From: Streptomyces albipurpureus
GTDB lineage: Bacteria > Actinomycetota > Actinomycetes > Streptomycetales > Streptomycetaceae
Reading direction: 5' to 3'
NCBI RefSeq assembly: GCF_023701525.1
Contig: NZ_JAMQAW010000012.1
Coordinates: forward strand, 188,762 to 252,761
DNA length: 64,000 bases
The translations under genes were made by a program, and so were the position numbers. Shown in pieces: positions 26,350-34,870 of the stretch (the first letter of the stretch is position 1; each line of letters opens with the position of its first letter). The notes beneath the pieces were generated by a model that did no database searches, was not told the origin of the DNA, and saw nothing but the letters and a program-made list of their open reading frames with translations.

Positions 26350-26931
26350 CGCTCAGGAGTCGGGTCGCCCGGGGAGTCCCTCTCCCCCGTAGGGCCGGGC
26401 ACCGGTCACTGGCCGGCACCGGCCCTGGCGAAGGGCGGGCAGAACACCTTGCTGGACCGGAGGGGATCTCCCCAACCCGAGGAGCCGAGCACAGCAGCAT
26501 GACTCAGGGCCGCTGTCGCGGCCCGGCGAGGACACGCCCAACCGCTGGCGTCCCGGCCGTGGAACCACCGACCATCGCGTCCCGGATCGGAGATCCATCC
26601 AGCGGTGGGCATCAACGTCATATGCGCTCTTCTTGATCCTCAAACCTTTGCGGCTTAGCCACTTAAATATTGACACCAAGGACCGCCAACGACTGCGATC
26701 CACTGCCCGAACGGCACAACGGAGGGTTTCAGGGTATATCGATCCACCCTAGATGCCCACACTCGGGCGACAACAGATGATCATCACGCCCTTGACCTGC
26801 CTCTGGACGGGGAGCTAAATTTCGATTAGTGGATAGGCCACTATGTGGGTTGGCTGAGGTACGAGGCCCTTAGAGGCCACCCGGTCTTCCCGCCGCCGCA
26901 CAGAGCGCGACCGTTTATGAGGGGGCACACC
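26350..26931. other. non-coding, relatively AT-rich upstream region
   Basis: About 580 bases with no supported gene. The second half is clearly richer in A and T than its surroundings (around 26630-26830) and holds the promoter and operator of the following hydrolase gene. A minus-strand frame at 26353-26703 has no ribosome site or domain and was left out. Confidence 0.5.
26792..26843 (+). promoter_or_regulatory. promoter with GntR/FadR-type operator
   Basis: TTGACC (26792-26797), an 18-base spacer and TAAATT (26816-26821) form a sigma-70-like promoter. Directly behind it lies the 17-base palindrome TAGTGG-ATAGG-CCACTA (26827-26843), spanning the expected start of transcription. TGG/CCA half-sites suit the FadR branch of GntR regulators, and a gene for one lies just downstream. 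Confidence 0.62.
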
Positions 26932-27789
26932 GTGTCGTTGCAGGAGTTCATCGCCACTCCGAAGTTCGACGACTACCGGGAGCAGTTCAAGGACTTCTTT
27001 CACCTTGAGCGAGCCGACGGAGTCATCGTGGCCAAGGCGCACACCCTCGGAGGGCCCATCCAGCTGAGCGTCCAGAACCATCGCGCGCTCGGCCAGATGC
27101 TCAAAACCATCGGAGCCGATCCCGAGAACGAGGTCCTGATTCTGACGGGCTCCGGCGACGAGTTCATGATGGACGCGGACCCCGAGGGTTTTGCACTCGA
27201 AGACGAGGACATGCCGTACTGGGCGTACGAGTACGCCTACAAAGACGGCCGCATCAACGTCAGTTCACTGATCAACGACCTGGAGATTCCCACCATCGGG
27301 ATCTTCAACGGGTCGGGATTCCACTCCGAGATCGTGTTGATGTGCGACATCACACTCTGCGCGCAGGACGCTACCGTATTCGACCTGCACTTCGACATCG
27401 GCTCGGTTCCCGCGGACGGAATCCACAGTTGCTTCCAGGAGCTGCTGGGAGTGAAGCGTGCCGCCTACGCCCTGCTCACCGGTGAAGCGATCTCAGCACA
27501 ACAGGCCCTGGAGTGGGGCATGGTCAACGAGGTACTTCCGCGCGAAGACCTCCTGGACCGCGCGCAGGTCATCGCCCAGCACATCATGGGGCAGCCGCGC
27601 ATCACACGCCGTCTCACCACTCAGATCATCCGTCGTCCCTGGCGTCGGCGCATCACCGACGACCTTGACGGCGGCTTCGGAATCCAGATGTTCGGACATG
27701 TGGTGAAGCAGAAGTCGATTCACAGCAAGGGGCACATCGCCGACACCGTCGGCTATGTGCGCGAGGGCCGCAAGAACAACTTCGACTGA
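26932..27789 (+). CDS. crotonase-fold hydrolase, 6-oxocamphor hydrolase-like
   Basis: A 285-residue enoyl-CoA hydratase/isomerase-superfamily protein. It keeps the three residues that, from memory, do catalysis in 6-oxocamphor hydrolase: His131 (GFHSEIVLMCD), His153 (DLHFDIGSVP) and Asp162 (VPADGIH), with almost the same spacing. That enzyme cleaves a cyclic beta-diketone by a retro-Claisen reaction and does not use CoA. GAFMLLTG-like and AVNEVL-like segments (ALLTGEAIS, MVNEVLPRED) also match. GTG 26932 has GAGGGG seven bases upstream. I infer a C-C bond hydrolase for a beta-diketone substrate; an ordinary CoA hydratase is less likely because the usual catalytic Glu positions are not seen. 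Confidence 0.78.
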   Translation: MSLQEFIATPKFDDYREQFKDFFHLERADGVIVAKAHTLGGPIQLSVQNHRALGQMLKTIGADPENEVLILTGSGDEFMMDADPEGFALEDEDMPYWAYEYAYKDGRINVSSLINDLEIPTIGIFNGSGFHSEIVLMCDITLCAQDATVFDLHFDIGSVPADGIHSCFQELLGVKRAAYALLTGEAISAQQALEWGMVNEVLPREDLLDRAQVIAQHIMGQPRITRRLTTQIIRRPWRRRITDDLDGGFGIQMFGHVVKQKSIHSKGHIADTVGYVREGRKNNFD

Positions 27790-27825
27790 GCCAGCCGGGG
27801 TCGCGGACGATTCCTGACACACAGC

Positions 27826-27870
27826 CGCTGGTGGTCGTGATCGAGGTAGCTTCGATCACGACCACCAGCG
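27826..27870. terminator. strong bidirectional hairpin terminator
   Basis: A perfect 19-base-pair stem (27826-27844 with 27852-27870) and a 7-base loop lie between the convergent hydrolase and GntR genes, 36-38 bases from each stop. It should terminate both transcripts. Confidence 0.88.
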
Positions 27871-27907
27871 ATGTCGCGTTGTCGAACCAGGCAGCGGCCG
27901 GCCGGCT

Positions 27908-28675
27908 TCATTGACTCGCCCGCAGATGCTTCATCATCACCTCGTGGTGGTGACGCACCGCATACAGCGCCCCGTCGACGTCCCGCTTCTGCACGGCGCG
28001 GAGGATGGGCTCATGGATCGCCGTCAGCGCGTCGATCTGGGCGGACTCAAGCCAGCTGGGGACCGTGCCCTTGTCAATCCAGGCGCGGTACTCATAGTTG
28101 ATCAGTGCGGTGTGAACGCTGTCGAACACGGCGGCGAGATAGGCGTTGTGCGACGCGCTGATCAACGTCGCGTGGAAGTAGGTGTCGGCGCTCATCCAAC
28201 TGGCCGTGTCTCCCGCGCTCTGCGCAAGCCGGCACAGGGCGCGCTCCGCTTCCGCGAGTTCGTCAGACGTGGCCCGCTCGATCGCCTTGACGATACCGGT
28301 CGACTCAAGGCCGAGCCGCAACTCCGCCAACGCGTCGACCGAGCCCGGTTCCACATCGAGCATCAGATTGATCGATGTCGCGAGATTCACCTCGGGCCGC
28401 ATCCGAACGTACGCCCCGGAGCCGCGGCGCGATTCCACGAGCCCCTTGACCACGAGAATACGGATGGCCTGGCTCACCGTGGCACGGCTTGTCGACAGGA
28501 GAACGGCGAGATCACGCTCGGACGGCAGCCGTGACCCGTCAGTGAGCTCCTGAGCCAGGATCAGCCGCTGGACGCGTGCCGCGATCTCCTCCGCTGCGCC
28601 CTCCGGCTGACTGAGTCCGATGCCCTGGAGGGCCTGCCACGGACTGTTGGCCAAAACTTCCTTCGTTCGGGCCAC
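27908..28675 (-). CDS. GntR-family regulator, FadR subfamily
   Basis: A 255-residue regulator. The N-terminal winged helix has SRLPSERDLAVLLSTSRATVS and the wing GLVESRRGSGAYV; the C-terminal all-helical FCD domain has FHATLISASHN and the late HHHEVM cluster that often helps bind a metal or acid ligand. GTG at 28673-28675 follows GGAGG by six bases; the upstream frame to 28795 has no such site. It converges on the oxocamphor-hydrolase-like gene, whose promoter bears a TGG/CCA palindrome. FCD ligands are usually carboxylic acids, which would suit the acid product of that hydrolase. Confidence 0.85.
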   Translation of the reverse strand: MARTKEVLANSPWQALQGIGLSQPEGAAEEIAARVQRLILAQELTDGSRLPSERDLAVLLSTSRATVSQAIRILVVKGLVESRRGSGAYVRMRPEVNLATSINLMLDVEPGSVDALAELRLGLESTGIVKAIERATSDELAEAERALCRLAQSAGDTASWMSADTYFHATLISASHNAYLAAVFDSVHTALINYEYRAWIDKGTVPSWLESAQIDALTAIHEPILRAVQKRDVDGALYAVRHHHEVMMKHLRASQ

Positions 28676-29054
28676 TTGAATCCTCCACCCGTCCATTCGG
28701 TCGTGGGCCGCACGAGGGACCCGCCAGGAGGCGCGCACAGCCCATTCTCGTCCCCGTAGCCCGCGCATACCGGGAAAGCGCGCCGAGCCGAGCACGGAGC
28801 AGGCCGGTCAGATCCACGCACCGTCCACACCGGCCCCGCTGTTCCCTCCCCCGTACGCTACCCCAGGCCTCACCACCCACAAGAGCGGCCACGGTTCGCT
28901 GCGACAGGAACGGTGCCCCCCATCCGGTTCAGCAAGGAAAGGACGGAAGGCCCGCTCGAGGTTCACACCGCGGAATCCACACCGCGGACGGAGCCGAAAC
29001 CGTTCTGGAACCACTTCCCGCACACCGCTCGGTATGACCGCCGCTGGCAGTTCG
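28676..29054. other. non-coding stretch
   Basis: About 380 bases upstream of the GntR gene and downstream of the transporter operon. Open frames are shadows. No hairpin or clear operator was found by eye. Confidence 0.4.
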
Positions 29055-30818
29055 TCACCGGGTGCGCGACGGCTCGGTGGCGGGAGCATGCGGCTCGGCT
29101 CGCAGCCGCCACCCCGTGCTCTGTTCCCGCTGGTGCCAGAACTCGTGGAAGCGTCCGCGAGCCGCCAGTAGTTCCTCGACGGTGCCGTCCTCGACCACGG
29201 TGCCGTCCGCAAGGAACAGGACCCGGTCGGCGTTGCCGACGGTGGCCGGCCGGTGGGTGACGACAACCCGGGTCCTCGGCCGGCTTTCGGCAGTCAGGGC
29301 GTCCACGACGGCGGCCTCGTTCTCGGTGTCCAGGGCACTGGTGGCCTCGTCCACGAGCAGCAGCGGGGCGGGCTTGAGCAGGGCGCGGGCGATGGCGATG
29401 CGCTGTCGCTCGCCGCCCGAGAGCGCTGTGCCACCCTCGCCGACGCGGCTGTCCGCGCCGTCTGGCAGCCGGTCGGTGATCTCGTCCACCCGGGCCAGTG
29501 CGAGGGCCTGCGCGAGCCGTTCGTCATCCGCGTCCGGGTCGCCGACCAGGACGTTCTCGCGGATCGTTCCGTCGAACAGATAGGAGTGCTGGAAGATCAT
29601 GCTGCTCAGTGCCCGCCGGGCCTCACCGTCGAAGGTGGCCGTGTCCACGTCGTCGGCGAGTACGCGTCCGCGGGTGGGGGTGTGAAGCCCGGCGAGCAGG
29701 GCGAGCACCGTGCTCTTGCCCGAGCCCGAGGGGCCCACGATCGCGGTGGTGGTGCCCGCCTCCAGGGTGAGGTTCAGGCCGCGCAGGACCCGGTGGCCGT
29801 TGTCGTAGGCGAAGTCGACGTTGTCGAACTCGATCCGCGGCGCCTGGCCGTGGCCGACCGCGGTGCCGGTGGCAGTGGTGGGTGCGGTGATCACGGCGTG
29901 GACCCGGTCGAGGGTGGTCCGGACGGTCTCGACCGCCGGGGCCAGCTCCGCCAGCGTGGTGAACGGCTCCAGGTAGCGGACGACGACGATGATGAGGGCG
30001 ACCGCCTCCGGTGCCGTCAACTCCCCGCGCAGCGTCAGCACCGCGGCGACACCCGCGAGCAGTACGAGCGCCACCTGGCCCGCCAGGCTGAACAGCAACT
30101 GGCCCGGGATCTGGAACAGCAGCAGCCTCATCGTGGACCCGTGCTGCTCGGCGAGGGCCCGTCCGACATGGCTGTGTGCGGGATCGACCCGGCGTGCCGC
30201 GCGCAGCGCCTGCTGGGTGCCGGCGAACTCGATGAGCCGTTCGGTCAGTGCGCTGTTGGTCTCGGCGGCGATGGCGTCGGCACGGCGACTGATCCGGCCG
30301 GAGGCCCACAGCGCCCCGAGCAGCACCGGCACGCCGAGCGCGGCGGCCAGTGCGAGCTGCCAGGCGACCGGCACCAGGGCGATGGCGATCGCGGCGGGGA
30401 GCAGGATCGCGCCGATCAGCGGGGTGAGCAGATGGGCGAACAGGCCGACCAGTTCGGGCCCTCCGGAGGCGATCGCCCCGCGTGCTGTCGCGGTGTTACC
30501 CGCCAGCCAGCTCAGCCGGACCTGGGTCAGCCGGTCCGTGACGTCGTGCTGAACGCGATCCAGGAGTGCGAAGCCCAGGTCGTAGCCGAGCCGGGCGGCG
30601 ACCGTGTCGGCCGCCCATCCGGTGGCGGTCACGGCGGTCAGTGCGCCCAGCCAGGGCAGTGCGCCGGCTGGATCGTCGCCGAACAGCTCGCGCAGCAGCG
30701 GCACCAGGAGTACGGCGCCCGCGGCACGCAGCAGCACCGAGAGCAGTGCGAGTGCGCCGTAGGCGGTGATCCGGGTGCGGCGGTCCGCCGGCAGCAGTCC
30801 CAGCAGTGAGCGGATCAC
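29055..30818 (-). CDS. siderophore ABC importer subunit, IrtB-like (fused TMD-NBD)
   Basis: A 587-residue exporter-fold ABC protein: about six membrane helices in residues 15-290, then a nucleotide-binding domain with Walker A GPSGSGKST, signature LSGGERQRIAIARAL and Walker B LLLVDEATSALD. It overlaps the upstream IrtA-like gene by ATGA, so the two subunits are made together and should form a heterodimer. Despite its exporter fold, IrtAB-type pairs import ferric siderophores in actinobacteria. The strong like-for-like layout with the fused partner supports this reading over a drug exporter. Confidence 0.85.
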   Translation of the reverse strand: MIRSLLGLLPADRRTRITAYGALALLSVLLRAAGAVLLVPLLRELFGDDPAGALPWLGALTAVTATGWAADTVAARLGYDLGFALLDRVQHDVTDRLTQVRLSWLAGNTATARGAIASGGPELVGLFAHLLTPLIGAILLPAAIAIALVPVAWQLALAAALGVPVLLGALWASGRISRRADAIAAETNSALTERLIEFAGTQQALRAARRVDPAHSHVGRALAEQHGSTMRLLLFQIPGQLLFSLAGQVALVLLAGVAAVLTLRGELTAPEAVALIIVVVRYLEPFTTLAELAPAVETVRTTLDRVHAVITAPTTATGTAVGHGQAPRIEFDNVDFAYDNGHRVLRGLNLTLEAGTTTAIVGPSGSGKSTVLALLAGLHTPTRGRVLADDVDTATFDGEARRALSSMIFQHSYLFDGTIRENVLVGDPDADDERLAQALALARVDEITDRLPDGADSRVGEGGTALSGGERQRIAIARALLKPAPLLLVDEATSALDTENEAAVVDALTAESRPRTRVVVTHRPATVGNADRVLFLADGTVVEDGTVEELLAARGRFHEFWHQREQSTGWRLRAEPHAPATEPSRTR

Positions 30819-33631
30819 GAGGTCACTCCTTGGGTGAGGGTTCCGGCCGGACCCGTGACGGGCTGCTCGGGGACGTTCCCGTCCGGGGCGTCACAGCGTG
30901 TGGGCGCCTCCTCCGGTGCGGGTCCGGCGCCGTCGGAGTCCCATAGACGGCGGTAGCGGCCGTCTGCGGCGAGGAGTTCATCATGGGTACCGGTCTCGGC
31001 GATCCGGCCGCCGTCCAGGACGACGATCCGGTCCGCACCGGTGACGGTGTGCAGTCGGTGTGCGATGACCAGGACCGTACGGTTTCGGGTGAGCCGGTCA
31101 AGCGCGCGCTGTACCAGGAACTCGGACTCGGGATCGGCGAAGGCGGTGGCCTCGTCCAGGACCAGGACCGGGGTGTCGGCGAGGATGGCTCGGGCGATGG
31201 TGAGCCGCTGCCGCTCGCCGCCCGACAGCTGTGTCCCGTCTTCGATGACGGTGTCGTAGCCGTGCGGGAACCGGGTGATCCGGTCGTGGATCTGTGCGTC
31301 GCGCGCCGCAGCCTCGATCTCCTCGTCGGAGGCGTCCGGTACGGCCAGTGCGATGTTCTCGCGAACGGAGCCGTTCACCAGCTGGACGTCCTGGAGCACG
31401 AACCCCACGTCGGTGTACAGCTCATCGGCGGTGAGCGAGCGGATGTCGCGTCCGTCGACGCGGATCGCTCCGCCGTCGACGTCGTGGAAGCGGGCGAGCA
31501 GCGCGGCGAGGGTGGACTTGCCCGAGCCTGATGGTCCGACCAGCGCCGTCACCGTCCCCGGTCGCAGTGTGAGCGACACGTCCCGGATCACCGGGACTCC
31601 CGGCCGGTATCCGAAGGTGGCCCGGTCGAACACGACCGTCCCCGCGGGGTCTTCGGGCGCGTCGGCGGCGCTGCCCTGTCGGGTGACGAGTTCCTTGTCA
31701 TCGAGGGTGCCGGCGATGCCACGGGCCGCGAGCACCCCGTCGCGCAGTCCGCTGAGCCCGTAGCCGATGTTCAGCAGCCGGGCGCCGAAGGTCGTGCCGA
31801 GCAGAAGGAAGGGCAGTAGGTCGACGGGCTGCATGCGGTCCGTGACGATCAGCAGTGTTCCCGTCGTGATGATAAGCCACAGGAAGGTCGCGGGCCGGGT
31901 GACCATGTCCATGAAGGTCTTCTTGCCGATGAACGGCCGCTGCCAGTCGTTGAGGAACGTCAGGTACTCGTCCAGGCGCCGTCCGAAGGCGGAGGCCGCC
32001 GCACCACCGAACACCCGGACAACCGGCTGGCCTTCGAGGTAGGCGCCGGCCTCGCCGCCCATGCGCTCGGCCCACTGCTGGGCCTGCGCGATCTTCGGGC
32101 CGGACTGGACCATCATGACCGCCATGGCCACGACGTAGACGAGGATGGGCACCAACAGCACCAGGGCCGGCCGCCAGTCCACGGTGAACAGGTAGACGAG
32201 GACCGCGACCGGGGCGATGACCGCGGCGACCGCGTCCGGGACGGCGTGGGTGACCAGGTAGTGCAGGGACAGCGTGTCGTCCTGCACCACCTTCTTGGTT
32301 CCGGCCGAGCCGCGTGCGGAGTACCAGCCGAGCGGCAGCCGCGCCAGCTTGCCGAGCAGCCGGGTGCGCAACTCGCGTGCGAATCGGGCATCCACCGCGT
32401 GCAGCCACAGGGTCAGCGCGGCTCCGAGGGCGGTACCGACGCCGAGCAGTACGAGCGCGAAGGTGCCGATCGTGCGCAGCCGGGACTGGTCCGCGCCGTC
32501 GAGGAGTAGCCGGGCCAGTTCGACCAGCAGGACGAACGGGGCGAGTTGGAGCAGGGTGATGAGGGCCTGGAGCACTCCGGCGAGCAGCAGTGTCCCCCGG
32601 ACGGGGGCCAGCAGCCGCCCTGCCGACTGCGACCGCCAGCGCCCGTGGGCGACGGTCGGTCCGGGTGCGCCGGGACGTGTGCGCGGAGCGATGGGCGGCG
32701 GCGAGTGGGGCGGTTCCCCGGTGTGTCGTGGTACGGACGGCTCGACGGGCCGAAACGCCCCGGGCGGCGGTACGGAGGTGGTGGGCGCGGGTACGGCGGT
32801 CACCGTCGGGCCGGTGGCGAGTTCGGCCTCGGTAGGCCCCCGCGCCGCGGTGATCTCGGGAATCGGAGCGGCTTCGCCCTCCTTGCCGTCCCGGAGTCTG
32901 CCCATGGCCCGTCCGTGGATCCAGTACGCCCGGCCGGTCAGCTCCGACTTGGGGAATCCGAACTCCTCGCGCAGCCGTTTGCGAACCAGTTTGAACGAGG
33001 TCTGCTCGGCGGCGATCCAGGCGGACCAGTCCGACCAGTCGCGGGCTTCGACCGCCGCCGCCAGATGTGTCCCATCGCCCCGGGGCACCCGGTGCAGCCG
33101 CAGCCGTGGGTGTGCCGCCAGCGGGATCAGACGGTCGTCCGCGCTGTGTTCCTCCAGATACAGCTCGACCGGGACGCCGTGCGGCACCACCCCCAGGATC
33201 GAGTTGATCGCCGGGATCGATGCCGCGTCCCCGAACAACAGGTATCCGGCGGGTAGTTCGCCGGTCGGCTCGAACTTCGTGGAGCCGAGGGACATCACCG
33301 GCACCCGGGCCCCCGGTTGTGCGAGTGCCGCCCAGCGCGAGCCGGGGCCCGCGGGCTCGTGCAGGACGAAGTCCACCGCGAACGCGCCGGTCTCCGGATC
33401 CGCCTCGGTGATCGTGTAGGCCCGCTGGTGCTCGGTGTCCGCACCGTCCGGGTCCGGAATCCACAGGCGCAGCCATGCGGTCGGCTCGGCCACGGCGTCC
33501 TCGAAGAGCGTCGGCGAGACGAGTCGGACACGGACGAAGTGCGGCGCCAACCGCACCTTCTCCACGACCGTCGCCTCGTGGTCGCGGGCGCCGAAACCGC
33601 GCAGCACCACGCCCTGGAATCCTCGTGACAC
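30815..33631 (-). CDS. siderophore-interacting reductase fused to ABC importer, IrtA-like
   Basis: A 938-residue fusion. Residues about 1-265 are a siderophore-interacting FAD domain (RAYTITEADPETG FAD loop, LFGDAASIPAINSIL pyridine-nucleotide part, and YWIHGRAMGRLR). A Pro-rich linker (about 275-330) leads to a membrane domain (about 335-600) and an ATPase (Walker A GPSGSGKST, signature LSGGERQRLTIARAI, LVLDEATAFADPESE). Mycobacterial IrtA has this order; the flavin domain reduces iron at the cytoplasmic face as the siderophore arrives. GTG 33631 follows GGGAGA and shares a base with the TetR stop (TAGTG). The upstream iron box supports iron control. Confidence 0.9.
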   Translation of the reverse strand: MSRGFQGVVLRGFGARDHEATVVEKVRLAPHFVRVRLVSPTLFEDAVAEPTAWLRLWIPDPDGADTEHQRAYTITEADPETGAFAVDFVLHEPAGPGSRWAALAQPGARVPVMSLGSTKFEPTGELPAGYLLFGDAASIPAINSILGVVPHGVPVELYLEEHSADDRLIPLAAHPRLRLHRVPRGDGTHLAAAVEARDWSDWSAWIAAEQTSFKLVRKRLREEFGFPKSELTGRAYWIHGRAMGRLRDGKEGEAAPIPEITAARGPTEAELATGPTVTAVPAPTTSVPPPGAFRPVEPSVPRHTGEPPHSPPPIAPRTRPGAPGPTVAHGRWRSQSAGRLLAPVRGTLLLAGVLQALITLLQLAPFVLLVELARLLLDGADQSRLRTIGTFALVLLGVGTALGAALTLWLHAVDARFARELRTRLLGKLARLPLGWYSARGSAGTKKVVQDDTLSLHYLVTHAVPDAVAAVIAPVAVLVYLFTVDWRPALVLLVPILVYVVAMAVMMVQSGPKIAQAQQWAERMGGEAGAYLEGQPVVRVFGGAAASAFGRRLDEYLTFLNDWQRPFIGKKTFMDMVTRPATFLWLIITTGTLLIVTDRMQPVDLLPFLLLGTTFGARLLNIGYGLSGLRDGVLAARGIAGTLDDKELVTRQGSAADAPEDPAGTVVFDRATFGYRPGVPVIRDVSLTLRPGTVTALVGPSGSGKSTLAALLARFHDVDGGAIRVDGRDIRSLTADELYTDVGFVLQDVQLVNGSVRENIALAVPDASDEEIEAAARDAQIHDRITRFPHGYDTVIEDGTQLSGGERQRLTIARAILADTPVLVLDEATAFADPESEFLVQRALDRLTRNRTVLVIAHRLHTVTGADRIVVLDGGRIAETGTHDELLAADGRYRRLWDSDGAGPAPEEAPTRCDAPDGNVPEQPVTGPAGTLTQGVTS

Positions 33632-34356
33632 TAGTTTCTCCCATCGGGCGAAGGCGAGGGCCGGACGTCCAGTGCGACCATGACCTCTGCCAGGGGGCGC
33701 CCTGGTGGCGCCGCGTCGGTCAGACCGCGAATGTAGGCCGTGACGACCAGGCGGAAGTAGTCGGTGAGGGAGATGTCCGGCAGGTTCGCGTGCGCCTGTG
33801 CGAGGACTCCCTCGGTGGCCAGCAGTGCGCGGGATTCGGCGAGTTGCCGTTCCATTCGGCGGTCGTCGCGTCCGCCCGTCAGATAGGCCGTCTGACGCTC
33901 CTGGGCCGCGGCCTGCGCGATGGCGAACCCGGCCACCGAGGAGCAGATGACCACCGCGACGTCCGGGCTGTGGCCGCGTTCGACCAGGGCAGTGATCTCC
34001 CTGGCGAGCACGTCGGCGCCCGCCGCGCCCCGCGGGAACAGCTCCTGCAGATAGCGGGCCATTCCCGGCCGGTCGAGGACGAACTCCCGCAGGGCGACGG
34101 CGAAGCGCAGCAGGTGCGCGGCGGTGTCCTCGGGCGGGTTCGGGATGCTCAACTCGTTGAGCATGCTCTCGCCGACCAGCCGGTCCAGGCCCGCTTTGCC
34201 GTCCACGTACCGGTACAGAGCGGCGGACGCGACACCAAGGCGTGAGGCGACCCCCTGGAGGGTCAGCTCCGCGAGACCGGTCTCCCGTCCGACCCGCTCG
34301 ATGTCGGTCAGTGAGATACGCGGGGGTCGCCCCTCATCGCCTCTCCTGCCCACCAT
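33631..34356 (-). CDS. TetR-family regulator of the siderophore importer operon
   Basis: A 241-residue TetR protein with ISLTDIERVGRETGL, then TLQGVASRLGVASAALYRYVDGKAGLD as the DNA-binding helices. ATG 34356 is chosen because upstream codons are low-complexity; a GTG seven codons earlier is possible. Its stop overlaps the IrtA-like start by one base, making it the first gene of a three-gene operon. It could sense a siderophore or regulate another iron gene; being inside an iron-box operon it is itself likely made in iron starvation. Confidence 0.85.
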   Translation of the reverse strand: MVGRRGDEGRPPRISLTDIERVGRETGLAELTLQGVASRLGVASAALYRYVDGKAGLDRLVGESMLNELSIPNPPEDTAAHLLRFAVALREFVLDRPGMARYLQELFPRGAAGADVLAREITALVERGHSPDVAVVICSSVAGFAIAQAAAQERQTAYLTGGRDDRRMERQLAESRALLATEGVLAQAHANLPDISLTDYFRLVVTAYIRGLTDAAPPGRPLAEVMVALDVRPSPSPDGRN

Positions 34357-34399
34357 GCCGTCACCGCCCCTCACGCCGAGGCCCACACCCCCCATGAAG

Positions 34400-34418
34400 T
34401 TAGGGTGAGCTTAGTTAA
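34400..34418. promoter_or_regulatory. iron box (DmdR/IdeR-type operator)
   Basis: TTAGGGTGAGCTTAGTTAA lies 44 bases upstream of the TetR start. It agrees at 13 of 19 positions with the actinobacterial consensus TTAGGTTAGGCTAACCTAA as I recall it, with both ends conserved. The local sequence is AT-rich for this genome. It probably lets DmdR/IdeR with Fe2+ repress the TetR-IrtA-IrtB-like operon. Confidence 0.68.
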
Positions 34419-34513
34419 GGCATTAACTTAGCTCGTGGAGGGGATCAGGACAACCATGGCGACTGGCCCGCGCCCCGGGCCGCTGGCTGGAGGCCGTTCC
34501 CGAAGGCGGCCGG

Positions 34514-34870
34514 TCAGGCGGTGGTGCGGATGAGCAGGGAGCTGGCCGGGCCGTCGATGGAGTACTGCCAGAAGTCCGCGTCCCGGTTCGCCGGCGCGGG
34601 CGGGGGGCGTCACCGGCCGCGGACCTGGGTGAACGCCGTCTCTTGCGTCGCCCCGCGGGTCGGACAGCCGCCAGGCGTAGAACGCCGGCGGGGCCACCGG
34701 CACGGTCAGGAACACCCCTCTTCAGCGGGGCCTCGCCGCCGGTGACCGCGCGTGGACGGTGAAGCCGCAGGGTGCCCGTTCCCGTCGGGAACGGGGGCGG
34801 GTTGGCGAACCACGGTGACCAGCCGCCCGGTCTTTCACCCTGTCGGTACGCGTACTCCCGGCCGCACCAC
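34514..34870 (-). pseudogene. degraded gene remnant of unknown family
   Basis: Read on the minus strand, good coding-like peptides appear in pieces: FYAWRLSDPRG, then after a frameshift ETAFTQVRGR, an in-frame stop, and in the same frame DADFWQYSIDGPASSLLIRTTA ending at a TGA (34514-34516). No single frame joins them. Codons keep strong third-position G/C in each piece, which suggests a decayed gene and not chance. I do not recognise the family. It lies just downstream of the LuxR gene. Confidence 0.4.

Noticed and set aside
26353..26703. 116-codon minus-strand frame
   Set aside because: Arg/Gly-rich shadow composition with no ribosome site; it also crosses the AT-rich promoter region.
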